NCBI GenBank assembly: GCA_014523695.1
Contig: JAATVS010000692.1
Span: 1-16,175 of the forward strand
Reading direction: 5' to 3'
From: Nitrososphaerales archaeon TH5895
GTDB taxonomy: Archaea > Thermoproteota > Nitrososphaeria > Nitrososphaerales > Nitrososphaeraceae
DNA length: 16,175 nucleotides
Shown here in pieces: positions 1 through 6,730 of this stretch. The notes below the pieces were generated by a model. The model was not told the origin of the DNA. It was given only the letters and a program-made list of their open reading frames with translations, and made no database searches. A program made the position numbers and the translations under genes. How positions within the stretch are numbered: the stretch's first letter is position 1; each line of letters begins with the position of its first letter.

Positions 1-66
1 TGCCAGCTTTGCGGCCTCGTCTAACTGCTTTACAGCAACTTCAAATGGATTTAGCGACTCTGACAT
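1..66 (-). CDS. gdhA: Glutamate dehydrogenase, N-terminal fragment (runs off the window's left edge)
   Basis: Reading the minus strand from the ATG at 66-64 gives an open 22-codon segment that continues past position 1. It contains the run NPFEVAVKQLDEAA. This closely resembles the N-terminus of archaeal Glu/Leu/Phe/Val dehydrogenases, which typically begin with a DPFEIAVKQLERAA-like helix. The enzyme interconverts glutamate and 2-oxoglutarate with NAD(P)H and assimilates ammonium in the cytoplasm. Only the first helix is visible, so no catalytic residue can be checked. A TATA-like element about 27 nt upstream of the ATG supports this start and a leaderless mRNA. The family call is an inference from one short motif. 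Confidence 0.72.
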   Translation of the reverse strand, partial: MSESLNPFEVAVKQLDEAAKLA

Positions 67-88
67 TAGATCATCAGAAAAATTACGT

Positions 89-97
89 GTATTTAAG
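89..97 (-). promoter_or_regulatory. Archaeal TATA box (box A) of the glutamate dehydrogenase gene
   Basis: The minus strand reads CTTAAATA here. Its centre is about 27 nt upstream of the A of the ATG at 66, the usual archaeal box A to transcription start distance. This predicts a leaderless transcript. Confidence 0.45.
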
Positions 98-140
98 TGT
101 TGAATCACTTAAATGAGATTCATTTTGGAATATTTCGTAG

Positions 141-473
141 CTAACTAGTATCTTGCAATTTCCTGGAAACCATATCACGTAAAGAGTCATCAGATAGACT
201 TTGATATTCTATCCCAAGTGATTTTGCAATTATTTCAAGCTTTTCTCGCTCCGAATTAATAGGAGAAATTTTGGGGCCAATAAGGGGGAGATTTGTCGTT
301 GACATTTCCTTTTCAATACCACCTTTTGCTTTCTGGTATTCAGCTAGGGCTCTACCAATCGTCTTTGAAAATGAAGGTAAGTTTTTTGAACCAAAGAAGA
401 GGATGACAAATACAAACGCGATCATAAACCATTCTACACCAGCAATATTCATTTCCATTGACGAGAAAACCAT
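141..473 (-). CDS. tatA: Sec-independent (Tat) translocase subunit TatA/E-like
   Basis: This is a small single-span membrane protein of about 110 residues. A transmembrane helix lies at residues 11-29 and is followed by the family's FG hinge (FFGSKNLP, about 26-33) and an amphipathic helix (about 34-50: SKTIGRALAEYQKAKGG). These features define TatA/TatE/Hcf106 proteins, which oligomerise with TatC to export folded proteins. The C-terminal half (about 75-108) is a polar, predicted helical segment, LEIIAKSLGIEY followed by SDDSLRDMVSRKL, that resembles a small helix-turn-helix rather than a disordered tail. The ATG at 473-471 is preferred over a TTG at 497: a TATA-like element at 511-520 puts transcription start near 489, and a GAGGG ribosome-binding site lies 10 nt before the ATG. 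ATGs at 458 and 452 are also possible. No tatC is in the window. Confidence 0.85.
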   Translation of the reverse strand: MVFSSMEMNIAGVEWFMIAFVFVILFFGSKNLPSFSKTIGRALAEYQKAKGGIEKEMSTTNLPLIGPKISPINSEREKLEIIAKSLGIEYQSLSDDSLRDMVSRKLQDTS

Positions 474-510
474 ATAAGATTTGCCCTCAAGTATCAAAGA
501 AGCTATCCTC

Positions 511-520
511 CCTTATTTGG
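511..520 (-). promoter_or_regulatory. Candidate TATA box of tatA
   Basis: The minus strand reads CCAAATAAGG. About 26 nt downstream is position 489, leaving a leader of roughly 16 nt that contains GAGGG before the ATG at 473. The match to a TATA box is moderate. Confidence 0.35.
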
Positions 521-584
521 TTAGTCCTATGTTATTATCTGCGAGAGAAGAAATACAAACTGAACTTCCTAGATCAATGTATCC

Positions 585-590
585 TTTTAA
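585..590 (+). promoter_or_regulatory. Candidate TATA box of the small Toprim gene
   Basis: TTTTAA is centred about 26 nt upstream of the ATG at 614, which would make that ATG the first transcribed codon. The box is weak and the assignment rests mainly on spacing. Confidence 0.3.
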
Positions 591-613
591 CTGTGATAGC
601 TTTTTTTCACAAT

Positions 614-1036
614 ATGGTTTACAGAAATATTGACATGGCGGTCCTTGAGAGGATACGTGAATTCATTTGCACTTTAAACCACGAGTCAGAAAATGGTTCT
701 ATAATAGTAGTCGAAGGTAAGCGAGATTCGGAGGCCCTCACAAAGTTGGGATTTGTTGGTAAAGTTACTGTGTTTAATAGGTTCAAAGGGATTTTAGATT
801 TTGTTGATAGTCATCAAATGACAGACAGGAAGATAATACTATTACTTGATATGGATAGGACAGGAAAATACTTAACGAGTAGATTGGTGTCTCTCCTACA
901 ACAAAGAGGCAGCAGTGTAAATCTGGCCTACAAAAAAAAGTTATGCGAAATAACTTATGGAAAAGTTCGTCACATTGAGGACATAGGATCCTACCAGAAT
1001 TTGTTTGGATCAAAATTTATGCCTACTTACTTTTGA
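614..1036 (+). CDS. Small Toprim-domain protein (UPF0292 / small primase-like family)
   Basis: The protein is about 140 residues and consists almost entirely of one Toprim fold. The first Toprim motif is VVEGKRDSEAL, with the conserved Glu near residue 34. The second is LLLDMDRTGK, with the DxD pair near residues 79 and 81. Together they form the metal-binding site shared by primases, topoisomerases and OLD/RNase M5 nucleases. Its size and lack of other domains fit the archaeal small primase-like group, whose biochemical role is not settled; RNase M5-like RNA processing is one possibility. The open frame extends upstream to 458, but that part overlaps divergent tatA and has no family similarity. 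The ATG at 614 fits a TATA-like element at 585-590. The ATG at 635 (MAVLERIREFI) is a credible alternative. It lies directly upstream of dnaG, another Toprim protein. Confidence 0.82.
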   Translation: MVYRNIDMAVLERIREFICTLNHESENGSIIVVEGKRDSEALTKLGFVGKVTVFNRFKGILDFVDSHQMTDRKIILLLDMDRTGKYLTSRLVSLLQQRGSSVNLAYKKKLCEITYGKVRHIEDIGSYQNLFGSKFMPTYF

Positions 1037-1108
1037 CTTTGATGATCTATCTTGTTCAAGGGAAACGTAGTGCTGTGTCGCAAACCTGGAATCTGTTCCT
1101 TCAAAGCA

Positions 1109-1117
1109 CTTATATTC
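1109..1117 (+). promoter_or_regulatory. TATA box of the dnaG-ribK operon
   Basis: CTTATATTC is preceded by a purine-rich CAAAG stretch that could serve as the TFB-recognition element. Transcription would start near 1139-1140, giving a leader of about 18 nt that contains GAGGT just before the dnaG ATG at 1158. Confidence 0.5.
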
Positions 1118-1157
1118 TGGCCAGCTCACCTTACATTCACTTAGTAATAATGAGGTT

Positions 1158-2435
1158 ATGAGATTGCCTAATACAGGTATTGTTAAATATCACGTTAAAT
1201 TAAAATTCGAAGTAGATGGACTAGTTGAGAAGGCCGATATCATCGGGGCCATTTTTGGTCAGACGGAAGGTCTCCTAGGACCTGAGATGAACTTGAACGA
1301 ACTACAGAAGGTTTCGAAGGTCGGCAGAATTGAGGTAAATGTTGATACGAGATCAAACATAGCTAAGGGAGACGCTGTCATACCCATGAGTACTGATATT
1401 TCAACTGCCGCATTGATTGCAGCGGCCATCGAAAGCATTGATAAGGTAGGTCCATTTCAGGCCAAGTTCCTCTTGGTCGGCATAGATGATATCAGAGCAA
1501 TTAAGAAAAAGATTATCGTGGACCGTGCTAAGAGAATAGTTCAAGAATGGGCAACTAAGACTATAAGTGAAGGAGAGGAGATGCTAAAAGATGTTTATGA
1601 TGCAAGCAAACCTGGTAAACTTACTGCATTTGGGAAGGCACAGTTGGCTTGCGGCACAGGAGTTTTTGAGTCTGATTGGATTATCCTAGTTGAGGGAAGA
1701 GCAGATGTCATTAATCTACTTAGAGCTGGCTTCGACAATGCTATCGCGATAGAAGGGGCGAAAGTCGATGAAAGTATAATAAAATTGACTGAAGGTAAGA
1801 GAGTTGTGGCATTTCTCGACGGAGACAGAGCAGGAGATCTTATTTTGAAGGAGCTGCATGGTTTGGTTAAGATAGATAAGGTGCTAAGAGCTCCTAATGG
1901 AAGGGAGGTTGAAGAATGCACCCCCCTAGAAATTGCGGAGATCCTACGGGAAGCAGTTAGTCATCCAGCTGTCGCACACCGTCCTAGGTCTGTTGCCAAC
2001 CAAACGCAGCACGACACAAAACATGATTATCGCAAGCAGGGAGATGAATCAGAACCTAGCCAACACCCCTATGGAGGGCGAGCGACAAGGATCTCTGATC
2101 AGGAAGGAAAAGAAATTTTGCAAACAAATCATAACCATGAGATGGTTGTAAAAGTGCAAAATGTGTTTTCGGAAATAAATGAGACTTTGGAGGCAGTTCT
2201 GCTGGACGATTCTATGAGGACCCTCGTAAGAGTACCTGTTTCAGATATCGTGAAGCAACTAGGAGATAGCGAGGGTGGAAAGTTTCTTGTGCTAGACGGG
2301 ATTGTCACTCAAAGGCTTATAGATGTTGCAGATCGAGCGGGCATAGAGTATATTGTGGGCCACAGGACTACTGCGAGCAAGAAACCATCTACAGTCAAGG
2401 TACATACTTTTGAAGAATTGGGTATCCCCAATTAG
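1158..2435 (+). CDS. dnaG: Archaeal DnaG primase / exosome-associated DnaG
   Basis: This 425-residue protein has the archaeal DnaG layout. An N-terminal domain (about 1-165; KYHVKLKFEVDGLVEKADII, and the VDTRSNIAKGDAVIPMSTD region) precedes a central Toprim domain (about 172-260). The Toprim motifs are ILVEGRADV with Glu179 and FLDGDRAGD with Asp221, Asp223 and Asp227. Residues about 270-340 are a polar, low-complexity linker rich in H, Q, R, D and S. A conserved C-terminal domain (about 341-425; LLDDSMRTLVRVPVSDIVKQ) follows. Archaeal DnaG proteins make RNA primers and also associate with the RNA exosome through Csl4, so the cellular role may lie in RNA decay as well as replication. The ATG at 1158 is preceded by GAGGT at very short spacing. 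The stop codon abuts the ribK ATG with no gap, so the two are cotranscribed. Confidence 0.95.
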   Translation: MRLPNTGIVKYHVKLKFEVDGLVEKADIIGAIFGQTEGLLGPEMNLNELQKVSKVGRIEVNVDTRSNIAKGDAVIPMSTDISTAALIAAAIESIDKVGPFQAKFLLVGIDDIRAIKKKIIVDRAKRIVQEWATKTISEGEEMLKDVYDASKPGKLTAFGKAQLACGTGVFESDWIILVEGRADVINLLRAGFDNAIAIEGAKVDESIIKLTEGKRVVAFLDGDRAGDLILKELHGLVKIDKVLRAPNGREVEECTPLEIAEILREAVSHPAVAHRPRSVANQTQHDTKHDYRKQGDESEPSQHPYGGRATRISDQEGKEILQTNHNHEMVVKVQNVFSEINETLEAVLLDDSMRTLVRVPVSDIVKQLGDSEGGKFLVLDGIVTQRLIDVADRAGIEYIVGHRTTASKKPSTVKVHTFEELGIPN

Positions 2436-3149
2436 ATGCATCCTAACCTACAACACATTCTCACACTAGCACATTTGTTGAAGTTCGGAAAAGGAGGAGC
2501 ATGTGTCGAGATCACAACCACAGAACTTGGAAGCCTCATTAATAGATCCCAACAGTCTGCCTCCAAATACCTAGTAGAGTTGGAGAAGGCAGGATTATTA
2601 GAACGGACCAAATCTGGTCAGAAATTCAGAATTATGGTTACTGAAAGAGGGGTTTCTGAGGTACTCAGCCTGCATGAGACTATCAAGAACTCCGTGGAAG
2701 TTCTTGACAGATCAGGATTGCAGTTTGAGGGAAAGGTTGTTTCGGGCATGGGAGAAGGTGCCTACTACATGTCATTGAAAGGCTATCGAATGCAGTTCAA
2801 CGATAAACTCGGCTATGAACCGTACGCCGGTACATTAAACGTGAAGTTACTTGATCAATCATCCATACGCATGAGAAGTATGATTGATAGCTGTCCTTCA
2901 GTATTCGTTAGCGGTTTCAATGATTCTTCGAGATCCTATGGATGGGTAAAATGCTACCCTGCAACTTTAAACGATGGGGCTATAGACAAAGCTGCAGTTG
3001 TAGTTCTAGAAAGAACCCACTACGATAACAGCATGCTGGAGGTAATCGCACCCATATGCATTAAAGACTCATTAGGTATGAAAAATGGAGATTTAGTCAA
3101 GGTATTTGTAACCATGACCTCAAAGAGTCAACAATTTGAAACCTCCTAA
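2436..3149 (+). CDS. ribK: CTP-dependent riboflavin kinase with N-terminal winged-helix domain
   Basis: This 237-residue protein phosphorylates riboflavin to FMN, using CTP in the characterised archaeal family. Residues about 8-75 form a MarR-like winged helix (TTTELGSLINRSQQSASKYL, then LEKAGLLERTKSG). The kinase domain spans about 97-225 and shows the family motifs: GMGEGAYYM (104-112), GYEPYAGTLNVKL (126-138) with the metal-binding Thr-Leu-Asn, and LERTHY (191-196). The winged helix plus RibK fusion is known in archaea and suggests, without proof, DNA-binding autoregulation by flavin. The ATG follows the dnaG stop immediately, indicating translational coupling. The gene ends in a 4-bp tail-to-tail overlap with the convergent ribL-like gene, which catalyses the next step. 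Confidence 0.95.
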   Translation: MHPNLQHILTLAHLLKFGKGGACVEITTTELGSLINRSQQSASKYLVELEKAGLLERTKSGQKFRIMVTERGVSEVLSLHETIKNSVEVLDRSGLQFEGKVVSGMGEGAYYMSLKGYRMQFNDKLGYEPYAGTLNVKLLDQSSIRMRSMIDSCPSVFVSGFNDSSRSYGWVKCYPATLNDGAIDKAAVVVLERTHYDNSMLEVIAPICIKDSLGMKNGDLVKVFVTMTSKSQQFETS

Positions 3150-3772
3150 ATGCCATAAATGGAATTTCCCAATGCGTCTTTGATCTGGGAACTCTTAATA
3201 CCTGGGACCGGCGTATTCAATCTAATAATCCTTACTGACAAGTTTCTATCCTTACAATTCTGAGAAATCTCCTTTTCGCTATGTATTTGATCGTAGCCTA
3301 AGGCTATAATATCTGGCGATACACGCTCTACAGTATCGTATAGTGACACTTGGCTCCCAATTACGGCAAGATCCACGAATGCAAGGGATGAAACAAGTTC
3401 TTTTCTCAAGTCTTCGCAATGATATATTCTGCGGTCCTTTTTTATTTTGGCCGCAGTAGATGTCCGAGCTACTACTACTATTAGGACATCTCCGTGTTGT
3501 TTTGCTGCCTTTAGTGTGTGGATATGGCCTGGATGGATCACATCGAAAACGCCGCCAACCAATACCACCTTTAAGGCGTCTCTCCCTAAGAAAGTCAGCC
3601 TTAGCGGATTATCCTTTTCTAGCAGACCATTAGAGATCAGCTGTCGTATCCTATCATTAAATATTCGTATTGGCAAATACATTCTTGACCGAAGAATGTC
3701 AATAGAACTGACACTAGGTTCAATGTTACTCACATACACCGCCGCCAATAAAGCTTTTTCGAAAGGGTCCAT
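3146..3772 (-). CDS. ribL: RibL-like FAD synthetase (nucleotidyltransferase) with N-terminal winged helix
   Basis: The C-terminal ~140 residues form a cytidylyltransferase-like domain. It has the HxGH-type motif GGVFDVIHPGHIHTLKAAK (about residues 73-91) and the downstream IALGYDQ signature (about 156-162) seen in archaeal FAD synthetases, which adenylate FMN to FAD. About 65 residues in front (about 5-66; EKALLAAVYVS and IRIFNDRIRQLISNGLLE) look like a winged helix, whereas the characterised archaeal enzyme is only about 150 residues. The ATG at 3772 (MDPFEKALL) gives 208 residues. An ATG at 3799 and a TTG at 3826 are in frame, but a TATA-like element at 3811-3820 places transcription start near 3789, downstream of both. 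Cotranscription with the upstream Cys/His gene (stop at 3848) would reopen those starts. It is convergent with ribK. Confidence 0.9.
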   Translation of the reverse strand: MDPFEKALLAAVYVSNIEPSVSSIDILRSRMYLPIRIFNDRIRQLISNGLLEKDNPLRLTFLGRDALKVVLVGGVFDVIHPGHIHTLKAAKQHGDVLIVVVARTSTAAKIKKDRRIYHCEDLRKELVSSLAFVDLAVIGSQVSLYDTVERVSPDIIALGYDQIHSEKEISQNCKDRNLSVRIIRLNTPVPGIKSSQIKDALGNSIYGI

Positions 3773-3810
3773 CCGTCTACTCAGGCCCCTGATGTTCATA
3801 GTAAGCCCAA

Positions 3811-3820
3811 TAATATTTTT
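3811..3820 (-). promoter_or_regulatory. Candidate TATA box of ribL
   Basis: The minus strand reads AAAAATATTA inside the possible 5' extension of ribL. It predicts transcription start near 3789 and hence the ATG at 3772. It may act as an internal promoter in addition to readthrough from the gene ending at 3848. Confidence 0.35.
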
Positions 3821-3847
3821 TTCCAATCACAGGGTTATTCTGGTCAG

Positions 3848-4165
3848 CTAAGAGTCTTCCCTCTCATTATATTGCATAAAGTCATTAGGGTCTATAGATC
3901 TCCTGGTACTGTTCTGATTCGTGACGCAGGAGCGCATACATTCAGTTGACACAAATCTCAATTTTTCAGTCTTCAAACGCCTTCCCCGACTATTTCCTCT
4001 TCGCAATACTGAAGTCAACCTTATCTCCATCTCCCTGCTGTGTCTTTCACAGAATACACCTACTAAGAATTCGTCTTTTCCTTCTTGAATGGAAATTAAA
4101 TAGGAAGGGGGGAGTGTACAGTTAAAATATTTCTGTTGATGTGAACAAATCTTTGGAAGTGACAT
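3848..4165 (-). CDS. Hypothetical small Cys/His protein upstream of ribL
   Basis: I do not recognise this 105-residue protein. Its N-terminal half looks folded (YLISIQEGKDEFLVGVFCE) and carries candidate metal ligands: Cys7, His9, Cys16, Cys39 and His42 in CSH, NC and CERH contexts, with further cysteines at 76 and 80. The C-terminal half is basic and polar (RRGNSRGRRLKTEK) and ends in an acidic tail, suggesting disorder or nucleic-acid contact. A strong TATA element (minus strand CATATATTT, 4188-4196) is centred 27 nt from the A of its ATG, supporting a real leaderless gene. Its stop lies 75 nt before the chosen ribL start, on the same strand, so cotranscription with ribL is likely. A link to flavin metabolism would be guesswork. 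Confidence 0.6.
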   Translation of the reverse strand: MSLPKICSHQQKYFNCTLPPSYLISIQEGKDEFLVGVFCERHSREMEIRLTSVLRRGNSRGRRLKTEKLRFVSTECMRSCVTNQNSTRRSIDPNDFMQYNEREDS

Positions 4166-4187
4166 TCAGTAATGAAACGTCTACTAG

Positions 4188-4196
4188 AAATATATG
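4188..4196 (-). promoter_or_regulatory. TATA box of the small Cys/His gene
   Basis: The minus strand reads CATATATTT, centred about 27 nt upstream of the ATG at 4165. This predicts a leaderless transcript and is one of the clearest boxes in the window. Confidence 0.55.
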
Positions 4197-4287
4197 TCTA
4201 TTAACTCTGAAATGCTAAAAATGTAAGAATTAGACTTCCAGTATGCTAGTGATATGATATCAGAGATCTAATTAGGCTTGTCGTCCT

Positions 4288-4312
4288 GTTGGCATGACCA
4301 AGTTGGCATGAC
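4288..4312 (+). repeat. Two direct copies of GTTGGCATGAC upstream of the histidine kinase gene
   Basis: GTTGGCATGAC occurs exactly at 4288-4298 and again at 4302-4312, a period of 14 bp. The second copy runs into a TATA-like ACTTATCTA (4311-4319) that would start transcription near 4341, just before the TTG start at 4351. The position suits a regulator site at the basal promoter, but a chance tandem duplication is possible. Confidence 0.5.
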
Positions 4313-4350
4313 TTATCTACCTGAAATGCATTTTAACTTTGTACTGACCA

Positions 4351-6171
4351 TTGGCGGGTATTATCTTTTCGAGAAAGAACATCGTACTATTGCTTGTGAT
4401 TGCGCTCATAGGGATTTCTCTTTCAGTAATCTCTTTCAGGTATTCAGCGTATACTGCCGATGAAATTGCAAGAATTGCTTCCGTAGACGTTAGGTCTAAT
4501 GCACGAATTGAAGCACATGACCTCTCCCAAATTCTTCTCCACACGCTCGAATCGGTGACAAGCAATTTGAGATCATTGGCTAATTCACAACCGGTCCAAG
4601 AGGGACACGTTGATGTCGGTCGAACACTTCTTAACAATACGCAATCTTCAACTTCCGAACTTACTGAAGGGTACTACTGGCTAGATAAAGACGGCGAGCT
4701 TGTCGCCTGGAGCACCCAGAACACTAGTGAATTACAAGGTTACCAGGGGTTCAATTTAAGCGACAGGGAGTTCTATAGGATCCCTCAAACCACCCTCATT
4801 CCTTACTACAGCAACGCTATTGAATCACCTGATATGTTGCCGAGGCTCTACATATCATATCCAATCCTGGCAACAAAAAGTAATGACATCAACAACAACG
4901 GTGAAAACAAAACATCATTTGATGGCGTGATAGTCGCGGTTGTAAATCTAGATTCATTAGGAGCATTCCTGCAGAATGAAATTTCACCTGAATTTATTAG
5001 CAATGTGGGACTGATGGATAAGAATGGTACTATACTTTATGCCCGTAATCAATCCTTGGTTGGAAAAAACTATCAATCCGACGACTTTCAAGCAACCGTT
5101 CCTGATCAAGTGAAATCAGAGTACATTGGAATCCTCACACGGTCCTTGGAATCAAATCCAGGTGCTGAAGACATTACCTTCAATGGAACCACAACTACTA
5201 TATCCTACCAGCCGATAAATGTAGACGGAAAACACATCTGGACGTTATTTTTAGGATCACCGCATAATTTGGCAACTGACGTAGGATTAGTCATAGAACA
5301 ACAGAAAAATTTGAGCAGTCAAATAGTTATAATCATCGCTTTAATAGCAGTTGGTATTGCGATTCTGATCTTATCATGGAATAAGAGACTCGAAAAAGCA
5401 GTACGCGACCGGACTACAGAATTAAAAGGTGCAAATGTTTCGCTGGGTGAATCAAATCGACTATTAGCTGGGACAAATGAGCAATTGCAAGCACATGATA
5501 GAATTCAGAAAGAATTTATAGATATAGCTGCTCATGAGCTGAGAACTCCCATACTTCCTATTCTTAGCGAGGCAGAATTTCTTTCGCAAAAGTTTCAAGA
5601 GAATCAGAGCCGAATCCTAATAGGTGAGGAACAAATTCGATCAATAATCTTCAATGCCAAAAGACTAGATCGCCTTGCGTCAGATATATTAGATGTTACC
5701 CGAATTGAAAGCAGGACCCTCAAACTGAACAAGGAGAATTTTGACGTAGATCATCTTATCCAGAGGGCAATAAGAGAAACAACCGAAAGACAATTGACAG
5801 GTAATGCAAAAAATGTGGAATTCAATTACGAACCGTTCCATTGTATTATTTTTGCAGATAAGACTAGAATTTTGCAAGTGATCATAAATTTGATTGATAA
5901 CGCAGTGAAATTCACTGACGAGGGAAAGGTCGCAATTAGGGTAATTAGAAATAATAAAGATATAGAAATCACAGTTAAGGATACAGGCTCAGGTATAGAA
6001 AGTCAAATTATGCCCAGGTTATTTTCTAAATTTGTAACGTCTTCTGAGAACGGGACAGGGCTTGGTTTATTTATATCAAAAAAAATAGTCGAAGCTCACG
6101 GTGGAATTATTTGGGCAAAGAATAACGAGATAAAAGGAGCTACATTCAAGTTCACGCTCCCCTTGAATTAG
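4351..6171 (+). CDS. Membrane sensor histidine kinase with extracellular Cache-like domain
   Basis: This 606-residue kinase has a transmembrane helix at about 9-29, an external sensor domain at about 30-320, a second transmembrane helix at about 323-343, and a predicted coiled coil at about 346-388. A HisKA domain follows, with the H-box DIAAHELRTPILP (phospho-acceptor His395). The HATPase domain has an N-box NLIDNAVKF (513-521), G1 DTGSGIE (544-550), an F-box LFSKF and G2 GTGLGL (568-573). The sensor region (GYYWLDKDGELVAWS, LSDREFYR, GLMDKNGTILYAR) resembles double-Cache domains that bind small molecules, but no ligand can be named. There is no HAMP domain. The TTG at 4351 is the only usable start, because an in-frame TGA lies at 4345. 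A receiver protein encoded 0.56 kb downstream on the same strand is a possible partner. Confidence 0.93.
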   Translation: MAGIIFSRKNIVLLLVIALIGISLSVISFRYSAYTADEIARIASVDVRSNARIEAHDLSQILLHTLESVTSNLRSLANSQPVQEGHVDVGRTLLNNTQSSTSELTEGYYWLDKDGELVAWSTQNTSELQGYQGFNLSDREFYRIPQTTLIPYYSNAIESPDMLPRLYISYPILATKSNDINNNGENKTSFDGVIVAVVNLDSLGAFLQNEISPEFISNVGLMDKNGTILYARNQSLVGKNYQSDDFQATVPDQVKSEYIGILTRSLESNPGAEDITFNGTTTTISYQPINVDGKHIWTLFLGSPHNLATDVGLVIEQQKNLSSQIVIIIALIAVGIAILILSWNKRLEKAVRDRTTELKGANVSLGESNRLLAGTNEQLQAHDRIQKEFIDIAAHELRTPILPILSEAEFLSQKFQENQSRILIGEEQIRSIIFNAKRLDRLASDILDVTRIESRTLKLNKENFDVDHLIQRAIRETTERQLTGNAKNVEFNYEPFHCIIFADKTRILQVIINLIDNAVKFTDEGKVAIRVIRNNKDIEITVKDTGSGIESQIMPRLFSKFVTSSENGTGLGLFISKKIVEAHGGIIWAKNNEIKGATFKFTLPLN

Positions 6172-6361
6172 TATATACTTGTCATATAGTGGATTTACAA
6201 AAAATATGCTTATGTTGAATCATCGTGTAGCATGCGGATGGTACATTACAATGATTTTTGTTTTAAGGCATTATGATGAACCTTTTGCACGGGCTAATGG
6301 AGGATAAGATTGCTACGAGATATGTTACTCATCTCTTAAATCCAATTAAACGCAGTTTGGT

Positions 6362-6370
6362 ACATATATA
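6362..6370 (+). promoter_or_regulatory. TATA box of the C2H2 mini-gene
   Basis: ACATATATA is centred about 24-26 nt upstream of the ATG at 6391, predicting a leaderless transcript that begins at that codon. It argues against the in-frame ATG at 6370, which overlaps the box itself. Confidence 0.5.
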
Positions 6371-6390
6371 TGCATCCCGAAGACTTGAAG

Positions 6391-6543
6391 ATGATTTGGA
6401 TATGCCAGGAATGTGATTCACATTTTATTTTTCATGCAGACGTTAGCGATCACAGGACACAGACTGGTCACACTAGAATTACAAAGGCAGACATGATTTT
6501 ATCTGATAATCCTTTCACTTCGAATTACAGGTTTGATAGATGA
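6391..6543 (+). CDS. C2H2-type zinc-finger mini-protein (about 50 residues)
   Basis: The segment between the kinase and receiver genes encodes a 50-residue protein beginning MIWICQECDSHFIFHADVSD. It has one zinc-finger pattern: Cys5, Cys8, His21 and His27, spaced C-x2-C-x12-H-x5-H, with an aromatic Phe (12 or 14) in the expected core and a GHT sequence at the second histidine. This is the classical C2H2 layout, and small single-finger proteins of this kind are found in archaea. The TATA box at 6362-6370 lies at the right distance for a leaderless start at 6391. An in-frame ATG at 6370 would add seven residues. It could be a small regulator of the neighbouring two-component genes, though only position suggests this. 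Zinc binding and function are inferred. Confidence 0.62.
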   Translation: MIWICQECDSHFIFHADVSDHRTQTGHTRITKADMILSDNPFTSNYRFDR

Positions 6544-6730
6544 CAGACTTTACATCCAATAAATGTGACTTTCCCTTTGTCACTTTGAAGGTCTTGATCA
6601 CATTACAAGGATGAGCACTCAGAAAAAAGGAACGGCCCCCAATCACCCTAACTAATCCTCTTACAATAGGATTCAATTATGAAGACGGCTATTTGATAAA
6701 ATTAAATACTAGTAATTTTCTGGAATAGTG
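6544..6730. other. Non-coding stretch between the C2H2 mini-gene and the receiver gene
   Basis: I see no convincing gene here. A 14-codon ATG frame near 6612 has no support. GTGAC (6565-6569) and GTCAC (6579-6583) could form a weak 5-bp stem after the mini-gene. The right end holds the receiver gene's promoter. Confidence 0.4.
6701..6709 (+). promoter_or_regulatory. TATA box of the receiver gene
   Basis: ATTAAATAC is centred about 26 nt upstream of the ATG at 6731. This supports a leaderless start there rather than at the adjacent GTG at 6728. Confidence 0.5.

Noticed and set aside
458..613. An upstream extension of the small Toprim frame (about 52 residues).
   Set aside because: It overlaps the tatA 5' end and promoter, shows no Toprim-family sequence, and ATGs at 614 and 635 fit better.
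1150..1161. A three-codon frame (ATG AGG TTA, then TGA) overlapping the dnaG start.
   Set aside because: It is too short to call. The GAGGT inside it is more simply the dnaG ribosome-binding site.
6297..6416. A 39-codon frame beginning ATG GAG GAT, overlapping the C2H2 mini-gene in another frame.
   Set aside because: It has no recognisable motif and only a weak upstream TATA-like sequence. The overlapping C2H2 frame has a convincing metal-site pattern.
6565..6583. GTGAC/GTCAC inverted repeat as a hairpin terminator of the mini-gene.
   Set aside because: The stem is only 5 bp with a 9-nt loop and no U-tract follows. Archaeal termination relies mainly on U-rich sequence.
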